Shown: piece after piece, positions 1-11,519 of the stretch
Layout: every line of letters begins with the position of its first letter
How positions within the stretch are numbered: the stretch's first letter is position 1
From: Sesamum alatum
Lineage: Eukaryota > Streptophyta > Magnoliopsida > Lamiales > Pedaliaceae
Length of the DNA stretch: 64,000 bases
NCBI GenBank assembly: GCA_034509735.1
Contig: JACGWO010000007.1
Span: forward strand, 25,448,046-25,512,045
Direction: 5' to 3'
Notes under the pieces: generated by a model
What the model saw: only the letters and a program-made list of their open reading frames with translations
What the model was told of the DNA's origin: nothing
Database searches by the model: none
Program-made: the position numbers and the translations under genes

Positions 1-614
1 GACCTGATGTTGTTTATGCGTTGAGCATAACAATGGAGATCGGGGGTGCACCGAGGAGGTCGTAGACAATTGGTAGGAACTATCTTTAACACCTGAATAA
101 GGGTAAAAGAAGTGTTCTTGATGCACATGAATGGAGAGTTGATTCTGGAAGGCTATAGCAACACTAGCTTCCAAAATCAAGTGAATAATGTTTTAATCTC
201 AATACCTATGTATGTTCGAACTCAATGATAAAAGTGGTGGCTTGGAAAGGTTCCAAATGGGATATCACGTTTCATCATGAAAGTCGAGCGTACAGAGACT
301 TTAGAAGTCTTTTCTGGAAAGTGGTTTGGATGGAAAATTTACACCCAATGGTTGGGTGCGATGCCTAGCATAGCCGAGCCAGTAGTCACCTTGGAGGATG
401 ACAAACTAAAATTTCTTTGCTTGACGGTAAGCTTCAAACTAAATCATTTCTTTTTCTTTCTTAGCTTTTCGAATTGGGAAAAAACTCTTTATTGGTTTGT
501 TTTAGTGATGCTGGTATTCTAAGTCAGCCGGCTACTAGTCAACGTCTTCGCTTTGAAAGCCTCACTTTGCTTTGAATGGAAACCCCGGTAAACGGCGGCT
601 GAGATGATTCAATA

Positions 615-693
615 AATAAGTACAAAGCACGACTAGTTGCAAAGGGATACTTACAAGAACCTGGAGTTGACTATGATGAGACGCCCAGTAATT
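615..693 (+). pseudogene. Copia reverse transcriptase fragment
   Basis: Translation in frame from 615 gives a peptide containing KARLVAKGY followed by Q, G, DY and ET. This is the conserved start of the Ty1/Copia reverse transcriptase domain (family pattern K-RLVAKGY-Q--G-DY-ETF). It is only about 26 codons long and runs into a stop at about 694, so it is a scrap. The flanking bases do not look like retroelement DNA. The fragment may have been carried inside organellar DNA before transfer to the nucleus, since plant mitochondrial genomes commonly hold such scraps. Confidence 0.75.
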
Positions 694-1499
694 AAGCCAA
701 CTACAATTCGCGGCTCTGGCAGCTTAACGTAAGTGGGATGTAAGGCCCGATGCGCTAAGGGGCTTTTGTTTTTGGAACAAACGGCATTGCTGACGCCTCG
801 AATCAAGCTTTTATTGCGACATGCTATGTTTTCTCCCCCATTGCTAGTAGGTTGTTAAAGCCCATAAGAATTTTCAAATTGCATTAATTAATAATAACTA
901 AGAATTCATAATAATTACATTTCTTAATTATAATTAGTAAAAAATATTAAAAAAATAATAATAACAGGTACAAATAGTAAATCTAGGTACCCATTTTATG
1001 ACAACTTTCAATTTTCTGGTCGAAGGAAGGGAATGTGGGGGAATAAATCCTCCTTTCTGACAGATTGAAGAAAGATGGACTTGTTTTGCACCTGACATCG
1101 GATCGGGATGCTGATTCTCTTTCACTAGCCGAGTCATTGAGGAAACAAAAAGCTCGATGCCCTACGTCTACCATTCATTCTTGGCCTTCAACCTATACCG
1201 TACGTCAAAGAAAAGAGAGTCGCTTCGTCATAGCTTCTCCTCCGTCTTTGCTTTGGTTGTGTTCAATGCCCATCTCTTTTAATCCATGATAGATCGAAGA
1301 GGAAGGGGATGGCTACCATCACTAGTGGTTCCCCGCTGACCAATCATAGTTTTCCCTGTAGGCCTAGTGTAGTCCAAGAGTCTGGAAACTCAGCTTGCTC
1401 TTCTACCCGCCTCCCCTTCAGTCAGGTCGGGAATCTTCCTCTTTCAAAGGGCCGCCCCAATACATCTATGATCGTCAAATGGCGTAATGCTCCTTTATT

Positions 1500-1715
1500 T
1501 TCTTTTCAATTAAAACGATACAAAATTTGACCTTTTTCTATTTAAAAAAAAGATAAGAAAAAAGAAAGAAGATAAATGAAATGATTGAAATGCAATCTTG
1601 TCTTTTAATTTCTAAAAAATCAAAATGGAAAAATCAAATAAAATAATATACTTTTATAAAGTATATAATAATCCAAATTTAAAATAAATTAGTAGAGGGA
1701 CGGATGTAGCCAGGT
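1500..1715 (+). other. Plastid psbA-trnH spacer-like fragment with the 5' end of trnH
   Basis: An AT-rich stretch with A-runs and a TATAAAGTATATAATA-type segment leads into GACGGATGTAGCCAGGTG, which resembles the first 18-20 bases of plastid trnH-GUG (GGCGGATGTAGCCAAGTGG). The similarity stops after about 20 bases, so the tRNA is truncated. The order spacer then tRNA start is that of the plastid psbA-trnH junction. Recognition is from memory of the region; an alignment would settle it. Confidence 0.5.
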
Positions 1716-1949
1716 GACACTTTGTTCCACTCCTTTCATTTATACTCCAAGCGCGATTGCTATAATATATACTTCCTCGACCATTTAAGACAGATCGATC
1801 TTAAGAAGATCATAGCTTACTCCTGAGTAGCTCACATGAATCCGGTGACTATCGGTATGTTTAGTCGGGCGACGGCCGTTAGGTCACCTATTTTGAGTTA
1901 TGGACACACAAGGCCAAAACATGTGTGCTAGGCGTGCGACCCATCAACC

Positions 1950-3939
1950 TATTAGAGTAGGTGACCATGTAGCCAATCTTGGTAGGCGAATTGTAACCTA
2001 TGTCTGAACAATTTCGAGGTTTTGATAAATCATTAATGAATAATAAGTGAAATTCATTTGGCATTTACTTTGTCTGTGTTCACTTTATCTGCTTTATATA
2101 TATCTGTTCACTACGCAAACAAAACCCACGGACTGAAAACATATTTCGGGGACTGGGACTACGCTTGGAGGTAGGTCCATGAAACAGTTCCGCCGAATCA
2201 GTCCGGAAATCTCCAAGTCAAGGAATCTCGAAAGTGGGTACCGAGATTCCCCTTGAGACTTGCACTAAGCATCTGCTGTCGTATTTCATCGACGGGTGAC
2301 GAAGGTCGTCTAAGCAGTGTTAGTGGGTTGGCCTGCTAGGTAGCAGCTGACTAAGGTGACTCGCGGGAACCGTCTTACGGAGGACCTTGAGTAGGGTCGG
2401 TTAGGTATGACGTGTGTTCTCGGTTCCAACAGTACAGGTCAAGTCCTTTGACTTGATGAACTGCTGAGTTTACCTGTACATCAGGGTTGTATCTTAGATA
2501 TGGTGAGAGATTGCCAAGTTGTGCTTGAGTAGTCATAAGCCATATCTAGTGCAGCTCCGGTGTACAGAGTGATAGTAGTTTCCAAAATAGGATCTGTCTC
2601 CTGTCGAAATGTATTGACAGTTGAGTCTCACAAATGCTCTGTGTCTTGTCCCTAAAATCTGTGGCCGCAGTAACTGAACAGAAGGGAAGGTTTCCCTTGC
2701 GGCGTTTAGTAAAGGACAGACCAACACTTAGGTCCAAAATGGGTACCTGCATTTTCCGTGCCCTAGACCCTAAGTGATGAGACCGTAGACGGAAGGACAA
2801 ATGTACTGTAGAGCCTAAATGTTCATCCCCGTATATTCAACTAGTCTCTAGTGCCATGGACCGTTGCTAGATGGCCACCCATGGTAATGGGCGGATTCTA
2901 GTAATCCAACCAAGTCTAGCTGAAGGTGAACCTAAAAAGTCATACACAATCCGCACACATTAAAGTATTTAATTTAGAATTAAATATTTGGAGAAATGGA
3001 ATGATTAAATTGGATTTAATCGGGTCCTTTATTTTCTTGGAGAGAATTAATTCTTTTTATTAGATAAAAGGGATTTATCTAATAAATTAGATTTATTAGA
3101 AAATTAATTTAATGGGCTTAGAATAAATATTTATATTTAATATATTTATTTATTGCCCTTGGAATATTTAAATAGGATTTAAATATACCATTAAATTAAA
3201 ATGGATGGTTGAGATTAAATGGAGAGATAGATGGCTAGGATTTATTTGACTAGGTCAAAGAGCTACTTTGACTAGGACTTTGACTAGGTCAAAATCCTAG
3301 TCAAATTAGTCTTTCAAAGAGTTGGAGTTTGAAGAGGAAATGATTCCTCCTCTATATATATTCCTAGCCCTTCACTTATGCAAAGATGATGATTCTTGAC
3401 ACACAGACACACACAAACTCGTGTGCCCTCTCCCTCTCTCTCGTCCGCCTCTCTCATATCTCTCCAAGAAATTGTTTCTTGTTCTTTTGTTTTTCAACAA
3501 TTGAACATAGGAGGATTGATCTCATTAAATTAATAACGTGTGATCGATCCGTCCTCTCAAATAAAATATTTGTTCGTTCGCTAGCACGAAGTACAAGATA
3601 CGTGGGCGGATTTCGTGTCACGGATTAGAGGGTCTCCCATACGAGATCTTGGAGCAAATCGGGGAACAACGCGAGTACCGGTTAGAAGAGGAAAACGACG
3701 AATCGGTAGGTCTTCGGTTTATGTTTTCGTCTTCTTTATTTATGAATCCTATGGCCTCCATGATTGCTATGTATGTTCTTTTAATTCATGAGATACATCG
3801 AACACCCAGGAATTTCAAGGGTACACCCCTTGAACGTGTTTTATTTTAATACGTATTATGCATGTTTAATTTTTTGTAATTTAAATTATACCGCGCTTTG
3901 GCATTCGCGCTATTCCCGGGACGATCCACACGCCTATCA
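1950..3939 (+). mobile_element. Copia-family LTR (copy 1), no partner in the window
   Basis: The start TATTAGAGTAGGTGACC corresponds to TGTTAGAATAGGTGACC at 15906. Long similarity to the LTR at 15906-17886 and to the reverse complement of 61382-63377 continues to about 3939, where the text ends in CTATCA. The terminal TG is mutated to TA. No primer-binding site follows, no polypurine tract precedes, and the five bases on each side (CAACC and TATGT) do not match. It is therefore neither a clean solo LTR nor a normal 5' or 3' LTR. The repeats share a conserved antisense ORF (see findings). Confidence 0.85.
3352..3360 (+). promoter_or_regulatory. LTR TATA box
   Basis: CTATATATA lies in the LTR at the position equivalent to TATAAATA at 17303-17310 in the related LTR. 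It is followed by the common CCTAGCCCTT segment and a CT-rich leader. It is the probable core promoter of the element; no transcript start can be seen. Confidence 0.5.
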
Positions 3940-5219
3940 TATGTGTGCATTATTTTGCACTAGACCTACACAAATCAGACACCGAGTCTAGTCTGTCTTC
4001 CTACTAGTCCCTTGACGTATGTAGGACCATCCCATATACTAAAGAACTTTGTAGGATACAGGCTTTCCAAACCATATCCAATATGGTAACTAGATCGCGA
4101 CTTTAAGAAAGTGCATGTTTCTCAACCTGGCAACTTTCAAGTCCATGTCTAGATGGGCTAAGGTAATTTCAGTGAAATACCGAGCGAATCAAGTCCAACA
4201 GGATTCATTTTCTTCATTATCAGAGACCATTCAACCATAGCCGCTTCAAGAAGAATTTCACTGATTGATAATTCCATTCTCATTCGGATATTCGAGAACT
4301 CCCCCTGAATACACATCCTCTCGATCTAATCAAAAGGTAACCAATTTGATTCACCACTCCAAGTCTAATACCCCGAACATACCAAAGGTTCTTAGACTTG
4401 TGAATCCTCTTTTAGTCTTGTGTATTCAACAACCTTACATATATCCTTTTTGGATCCAATCCAATAGGCTATTGGCATTCCCACTAAATACATACCCTCT
4501 CGATCTAATCAAAAGTGACCAATTTGGTTCATCACTCCAAGTCTAATTTCTCGAACCTACCAAAGGTTCTTAGACTTGTGAACCCTATTCTGGTCCTGTG
4601 TATTCAGTAATCCATAGAAGTAATTTTAGATTCAATCCAATAGACTATCGGCAAGCTCACTTTGTCTAACAAAATGGCTCTTTAGTCTTTTCCTTCTCAG
4701 AGAAGAATTGCAAGCTAGCATATCCAAATCATCTATTGCTAGACTCTTTGGATCTTCCAACTTCCTCATCCTTAACTAAAGAAAACTAACCTAGCCATGG
4801 ATGCCAAATCCGTAAGTTCATCTTGATAATATCCATTTTTAGTTATTTGTTTTGAGTACTAATAATCCAATTATGGGACAGTGTCAAGTGTTTATGTACT
4901 AAACCTAACAGACAAAAATCTCCATTCTTTGTCATATAAAAGTAATTTTATTGATCAAATTATTGTATCCAAAATTGTCCAACAATAAGTGGAACATATT
5001 TTCATCATGCTAGGTTACATAATTCCCACAGACACAATCTTAACATGATCACTACTAAGCCTAACTAGTCCTATTGCAGCAACAGTTTCGCCATTGCTAG
5101 ACCTTAGGATCGCCTGTCTTAGCTTTCTGTTCCTTATCATCACCTGTGAACCATTCACAAGTTATGAATGACAGGTATCCAATACCAAAGAATAGAACAG
5201 TGATCATGTTGATACTCAA
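3940..5219 (-). mobile_element. Non-coding interior of the reverse-oriented Copia element
   Basis: No coding frame of useful length is present. The stretch continues from the end of the minus-strand gag pseudogene and is probably the interior of that element. It holds a direct tandem duplication with a period of about 179 bases: CCTCTCGATCTAATCAAAAG occurs near 4317 and again near 4496. No integrase or reverse-transcriptase motif was seen on either strand, so the element appears to lack pol. Confidence 0.45.
4300..4665. repeat. Tandem duplication, about 179-base period, two copies
   Basis: Two adjacent similar copies share the blocks CCTCTCGATCTAATCAAAAG, CACTCCAAGTCTAAT, ACCAAAGGTTCTTAGACTTG and GTGTATTCA in the same order. 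They differ by scattered substitutions and small indels. The repeat lies inside Copia-derived non-coding DNA. Confidence 0.75.
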
Positions 5220-6083
5220 TTCAAATGTCACCTTCATTGGAGAGGGGCTTTAGGAAACTCCCTCTTCCAATGTCCCTTTTCTCACAGTTAATGCAAATAT
5301 CATTCGGAACCTCTGACTGTCGAACCCTTTTCCTTTTTCCTTTACCCCAGCCCAACGGTGTAACAGGAGCACTCAAAGTGCTGGCAGCGACTGATATTGC
5401 CTGAGCCTTCTTCCTCTTCCTGCGTCCGGCACCCTTGCCTTTCACTTTAGAGGTCGAAGCCTCCTCACTAGTACCGTCGGCCCAGATTTTTCAATCGTTG
5501 CCTTGTACTGGACCAATATTTTTATCAACTCATGAAGGTCTTTCTCAAGCCCACTCGTGTTCTAGTTGACTATAAATAGGTCGAGTGAGGGGAGAAGAGA
5601 CTGAAGGACCACGTCGATGTACATCTCTCTTCCGAGATTAGCTTGGAGGTCTTTGAGTTTTTCCACAAGGGATAACATCATCACTCCATGCTCTTGTACC
5701 GACAATCCTTCTATTGTCTTCGCTCCAAAGAATGCCTTCGTTGCAGTATATCTAACATGCCGGTCTGGGACCGCATAGACTTGTTACAATCGAAGCATCA
5801 TCGAGCTAACATCCTCCAGCCTATCATACTGCTTCTGCATCTCATTATCAATGGATGCCAATATGATGCTGCAGACTTTCCAGTTGTCATCAAGCCTCTT
5901 CTTGAACGTCAAACGTTCTTTGGGCGATGACCTTTCCGGCAAGGTCTAAGGAAAAACCTTCTCCAGAATATAAGTCTAGTTCTTTGAAATCTAAGACCAT
6001 CTTAAGATTTCACAGCCAGGCGTGGTAATACGTTCCATAGACTTATTAGTCTCATGTATAAGGGTTAGTGGATTCTTAGACAT
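5219..6083 (-). pseudogene. Copia gag polyprotein, broken
   Basis: The start codon at 6081-6083 (minus) opens MSKNPL, matching the gag start at 20086. Further homology with that ORF continues in changing frames: VYAVPDRHVRYTATKAFFG-like, SVQEH and a lysine/arginine-rich tail. Several stops and frameshifts interrupt it. Near the end (5221-5445) a zinc-knuckle remnant reads CINCEKRDIGRG; the family form is C-x2-C-x4-H-x4-C, so the histidine and last cysteine are lost. In the intact family this protein binds RNA and forms the cytoplasmic particle. Here it is clearly dead. Confidence 0.8.
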
Positions 6084-7842
6084 CAACAATTAAACAGAAA
6101 ATATTCAGTAGATTAAAACAATATTATATTCAAGTTAAGACTTGGTCCTTTACTCATTAATCCCTCCCACTATTTCTACGAAATCTCATCACTCTCAAAT
6201 GGGGTTTTGGAAAACCGTTTCCTAGTGGGCATGGGATCCACAAGCGCAATTCTCCATGCCCTGCTTTTACGATTCACATGAAAAAAGCCTCGTGGGAGGT
6301 ATCTAATACCATTCTCCACCGATGAGATTCCCAAAATATTCTGCCTCACCTCTTCACATGATCCCGAGGACTCCAAGCGAATCATGCTACTCGATGTTAG
6401 GCCCGACCCATCGATCAAATCATACCTCAACTATCGCCCCCCACGACTCGTGAGACAGGGAAACAGTGAGCGTACTCTTTGTTTACAACAACGGTGCAGC
6501 TTTCCTCTATTCCAAATGTGCCACGACTCTTGAGACCACACTTGGGTAGCGGTAGCTTCCTCACGACATTGCTATGGATGGAAGGCTTGGACAGATCAAA
6601 ACTATTTTGATTCAAGTCCATCATGGGCCTAATATTTTAACTTGGTGCAACCAAATGAGAGTTTGAAATTATAGACCGAGACCTCATCACATTAATATTT
6701 TGCATGCATAAATATTCAATAATATAAAGCATTTAAATAAATGCAATGCATGCAAGTAAATCTAGCATACCCCTGTTGGATGATCACGGGCCCAACCTAT
6801 GCAACCCACTGAGCCCGCAATGTGTCTATGGTCTGTCTAGGGTGGTCCTACACTATTACAATAAATTAACCCAATGTCAAGCCAATGAGCCTTGTACTCT
6901 ATTTATTTCGCCTTGATGTCTCCCCTTAGGCCTCCGTCCAACGTAGGCCTCCTTTTTCTCTATGGGCTTGCCTTATTATACATAAAATGTAAAACCTCAC
7001 AAAAATATTCCTAATTACTCTTATTACAAGAGAAATGGAATACATGGGAAATAAAAGGAAAAAGACAAGCCTTAACATCATGAGGCGAAAGTGGGAGATA
7101 ATAGTTCCAAAACAAGAGGCACGCAGACCTCACCCAAAAAGAATTTAAAACCATACATAGGTCAATGGGCTTCGTGATCATTCCTTGTTAATCCAATTAA
7201 CAAAAACACAACATAATTACATATCCAATATAATCATGCCCCAAATAATACAAACCATGTATAAAATAAATGATATCCAATATCATCCCATAATATAATT
7301 AAATGAGAAAAATATATGTCAAAAATGCAATTAAAAATGGATATTAGAAACCTCGTACAACCCATGTACCTTTTTTTTTTTTTTTGGAAACCATTTCCAA
7401 AATAATTTTAAGCAATTTAATTTTAGGAAAAATCATTTTGAACTAAAATTAAATCAGCCATAAATTAAATATTTCAGAAAAAATATGCAGAATACCAGAA
7501 AATCAAATTTTTTGAAAAAACGGCGAAAAAATGGCCCAGCCGTTCGATCGTGCCAGCCGGCCGCACAGCCGGCCGCGCGCGCCAGGCAGGCAGCCTGCTG
7601 CTACTGTAATTTTTTTTTTGTTCTGCCCATAAAAAACTGAAACAATTACCCAGATTTCAGAAAATCCGATTTTCTAAAATCACCCAAATATCCATGATTA
7701 ATCAACATAATTAAACATGAAAATTTCAATAAATAATTATGAAAATTAACAGCAAAAAGCACATGCTTTTGAAGCCGATCTAAACATGTTGAACATGCTT
7801 GAACACATAAAACATGTAATTCATAGCCACATACACCGATCC
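6084..7842 (-). mobile_element. Long untranslated leader of the reverse Copia element
   Basis: About 1.76 kb between the primer site and gag, with no coding frame. It is the reverse complement of a leader shared with 17902-20085: matching blocks include the GTTGGATGATCACGGGCCC type segment near 6779, the CTCACGAGTCGTGG motifs near 6440-6530 and the segment just before gag. A GC-rich block of only about 75 bases (7532-7606) occupies the place where the related element has about 475 bases. Confidence 0.75.
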
Positions 7843-7856
7843 GGGCTCTGATACCG
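7843..7856 (-). other. Primer-binding site (tRNA-iMet)
   Basis: Read on the minus strand the sequence is CGGTATCAGAGCCC, one base away from TGGTATCAGAGCCC, the complement of the 3' end of plant initiator tRNA-Met. It lies two bases inside the LTR end, where reverse transcription is primed. Confidence 0.9.
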
Positions 7857-7858
7857 CT

Positions 7859-10332
7859 TGAAGGAAAGCGGATCGGCCCGGGAACGCGGCGGAAGCGCGG
7901 TGGAGATAAAAACATGCGGAATAAAAAGAATTTAAATCGCGTTCAAGGGGTGTACCCTTGAACATTCTCGGGCTATCGGTGTATAAAGGCATAATTAAAC
8001 ATATAAAATAAACAAGTCACTGACTTTTGGTTTAGGAATATTGTATTTTGTAGTAAAGGAATAGTTCTCCTCACCTTTTCTTGGCTACGCTCACAATGTA
8101 AGGGAGTAGTACTCCTCATTTACGCTTTCAGTTCTTTCAATTGTAAGGGAGTAGTACTCCTTATTTAATGCTTTCTTGACTTAACTAGGGAGGTTGCTCT
8201 CCCCGCTGTATATTCTTTCTTGATTATTTTAATATAGAAGGGACGGGGACCCCAAAAAGCTCCCTCCACCTTTGGGTGGTTTAATTAAAAAAAAAAACAT
8301 ATAAAATAAACAAGCGTTCGTGGCTATAGAATAAAGAAAAAATCGAGAGCATAAATGTAAATCGGAATACCTTTCTCGATTTTGTATTTCAATCGGCTAC
8401 ACGCGTTGATTCCTCCCGACGTTGATCCACGCGAGGTCCCAATGTAGAGACCCTCTAAAGTCGTCCACACCACACCGGGAGAGATCTCGTTTTTCTTGCT
8501 AGAGAAAAATGGATCTAGAGGATGAAATCGAAGAAGGAATTACACTATCAAATTAGTGTTCCTTCTTGATCTTACTTTGTTCTTCAATTGATCTTAGATC
8601 AATGAAGCAACAAATAGGATTTAGAGAGTAGAGAGAGAGCGGGTAGAGAGTGTTCATATTTTTCTTAGAAAAAGATGAATAATGAAATTTATCATTCATA
8701 GGTGTTAGTATATACTCTCATATATACATAATTAATGTGATTATTGGAATGTGTCTAGGTTCATCCAAGGATGTCTAGATACATTCCAATCAATCACCAT
8801 CAATTCTTCAATCAAGCCTACCATCTTTTAAGGTATGATCAAATCATACCAGAAAGGGAAGGGCTTGATTGGAGTTGATTTGTCTCTTACCAAAAGAGAT
8901 AAGTCAACTAACACCTAGCATCCAACATGGCCGATTTTTGCTCCCTCCAAGGTGATCATTTTCGGCCATGCTTATTTAGGAAAGAAGTTCAACTTCTTCC
9001 TATTCCATAAATGGAATTAACACACCTCTCGGTAAAATTTAACGGACCGAGTTCTACAGTAATCCAATTACGATGAACCTAAAATTAAATCCAATTTAAT
9101 TTAATATCCACTTAAATAATTTCTGTTGATCTTTTAATCCAATTAAAAGATACAACTTCTCAACTTTCCATATTAATCGATAGAACGAGAGCCCGATACA
9201 ATATCGGCCCGTCCATCCAATGGACAATCCCATAAGTAATCCAATTACTTATCATCCTTTGAAATTGACTCCAAGTCAATTCCTTCACCGCCTCGGTGAT
9301 TTGTGTGTGACCTTTTAGGTTCACCCTCAGCTATACTTGGGCTAGTGTCCAATAGGAGCCCGTCACCATTGGTGGCCGTCTAGCAACGTTCCATGGCACT
9401 AGAGACTAGGTGAATGTTGGCATGAACATTTAGGCACCGACTCCATACGGGGTACAGTCCTACTGTCGACCATCTCCCGGCTTTAGTCTAGGGTATGGAA
9501 TTGGGCGTCGGTTCCCATCCTTAACTAGGCAACCATGCTTCATACCCGAGATGCGTTTACTCTATCGATAGACATAGGAAACCCTTTCCTACTCAATCAA
9601 TTGATATGGCCATAGACTTTCAGAGTCTAAACCATCTTAGAGTGCATAGGAGACATCACCGTCATGTACTGACAAGGGACAGATTCTATCTTGGTATCCA
9701 CCGTCCTCGCTACATACTCCAACTGCACTGGACAAGGCTTATAATGACCATCTTACAGAATGATCACCTCTCGCCAGATCCAAGATACAGTCTTCATATG
9801 CACGTGAAGGCCATGATTCCTCAAGTCTGAGGACTAATCCCGTACTATCGGAACCGGGAATTCCAGTCATACCGACCAAGGTTCCAAGGCTTCCATATGA
9901 CGATTCCCGCGAGTCACTTCAGTCCGTCGACCACCTTGTCAACTAACCCACTAAAATTGCATAGACGAGCTTCGTATATCGCCGGTGAAACTCGGCACTC
10001 ACCCAGTGAATGCAATACTTAGTGCAAGTCTCAATAGGCACTCGATGCCCAGTCTCAAGGTCCTCGACTTGGAATGTTTCAGACCAACCCTTAGAAGTTG
10101 GTTTCATAGCCGCCATCCAATGCGCAGCCCAACTACATGGGTTATCCAATTGGTCTGTGGGCATTTGTTGTGACGTTAAAACGCCATTCAACGTTAGTAG
10201 TAAGCACAACAAACACAGTGCCAGTGATGAATACTTACTCTATTCATCAGGGTAATATTGTATTAATATTGATTGACGAATAGTTCCTAAAATCGCCAAT
10301 CCAATTGGCTTTTCTGGTCACCTATTCTAACA
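7859..10332 (-). mobile_element. 5' LTR of the reverse Copia element, with a LINE inside
   Basis: On the minus strand the LTR begins TGTTAGAATAGGTGACC at 10332 and ends CCTTCA at 7859, next to the primer site. It is the sibling of the solo LTR at 22834-25052 and of the LTR from 14151. Its length, about 2.47 kb, includes a 278-base LINE insertion plus target duplication at 7997-8314. It is inserted in a CACTA transposase gene: the sequence to its right resumes that reading frame. The expected matching TGATG on the far side of the element is not found. Confidence 0.85.
8017..8294 (+). mobile_element. 5'-truncated LINE 3' end with 20-base target duplication
   Basis: The insert ends in an A-run and is flanked by two copies of AAACATATAAAATAAACAAG at 7997-8016 and 8295-8314 (the leading A bases are ambiguous because of the tail). 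The length variability, poly-A tail and long duplication are the hallmarks of target-primed reverse transcription. Inside, AGGGAGTAGTACTCCT occurs twice. There is no tRNA-like A or B box, so a truncated LINE fits better than a tRNA-derived SINE. Confidence 0.85.
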
Positions 10333-11252
10333 TGATGTCCATCACAGCATTGAATATATTATCGAAAATATTCTTCTCGATATGCATGACATCATGACAT
10401 CTAGGTTTTCTATCCCTGGTGGGCTTGTATCTAGCGTCTCCACAAAACTTGCAATATTCCAAATCAATATCGTCCTTCCAGTACAACATGCAATCGTCTT
10501 TTCAAGCATCAATCTTCTGAACTGGTAAACCCAATTCTCTTAACAATTTCTTCATATTGTAATAATCGGCGAGGAAAGTGTGATCGCGGGGCATTACAGT
10601 GTGAACTCACTGGCATAAGCGATCATATGTATGCTTTAAAAAATCCCCTCCGACCTTGATATTCACCAAAGAAGCAATTGACGCCAACTGAGAGGTGGTG
10701 CATCCGTTCCACAATGGTTGGTCCGCAGCATGAACTACATCAAAAAAATTGTCTGACAAGCCAAACACATAATCATAGGGCCCCGAATCGTAATATGAAC
10801 TAGGACCCACATCAGATGGACAATACCAAGTACCATCATCAGCCGGTCCCTCCTGGTTGTACGAAGACCAGAAAGACAGTCCGACAACATCGAATACCAT
10901 CCTCTGCGCCCAACCCATTTGAGTCGCATCACCCCAATGCGAACTACCCTCCTCCTGAACAGGTGGCGTTTGCTGCTGCTGCACATGGGGCACTGTCAAT
11001 GCTTCAAAGTATTCCTGCACCCTCTCCTCACCATGAGAAGTCCAATTATAATACTCTGGCATAAACCCTTTCATACACAAGTTAAAATTTACCTCGTCTG
11101 GTGTTTTTGAACCATTCATTTCTACACTTCTGGCAGGGACACTTAATCTTCTCCCCGTCCATATATGCACGCTGAGACTGGGCCCATTCTAAAAATATTG
11201 TAACACCGTCCTCAAACTCCAGCGTCACACCCAACACGTCTCGATCATACAT
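10333..11252 (-). pseudogene. CACTA TNP2-type transposase, N-terminal part, broken
   Basis: Translation from ATG at 11252 (minus) gives MYDRDVLG, then EFEDGV and a CPCQKCRN metal-binding-like motif. After a frameshift the reading resumes with KGFMPEYYNW and HGE. This is the transposase-associated domain at the start of plant CACTA (En/Spm) TNP2 proteins. The long frame to 10607 follows. Beyond it come MLYWKDD, EYCKFCGDARYKP and finally DVMHIEKN-FDN, motifs that in intact proteins lie hundreds of residues apart, so an internal deletion has joined them. The frame is then cut by the Copia LTR. In intact relatives the protein acts in the nucleus on the element's own ends. Confidence 0.85.
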
Positions 11253-11519
11253 CTATCTCCTCAACTGTCTTAACATGATTCGTCCTACGTAATTCACAAC
11301 AGTAATTAAATGACGAGAATATTATATATATATAACTAACCATTACAGAATTTCAACTTCTTAACTGAGCAAAACACCTATCAATATCAATGCAAAATTC
11401 GCGCAAATAATTGATATGTTCGATTTTACGTATAAAGAATCAACAGGGAGAGTTAGAACAAAATGAGTTGGAGAGTAATTATAAGAACAATGAGAAAGAA
11501 GGGGGACATATATATATAG

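Larger units (their letters stand above)
1..1949. other. Organelle-like DNA mosaic without an intact gene
   Basis: No intact gene is visible. Composition and style (moderate GC, short odd ORFs around 1065-1530, stretches resembling plant mitochondrial intergenic DNA) suggest nuclear DNA of organellar origin. Two pieces inside can be named: a Copia reverse-transcriptase scrap at 615-693 and a plastid psbA-trnH-like spacer at about 1500-1715. The attribution of the rest to mitochondria is an impression, not a match to a named gene. Confidence 0.4.
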
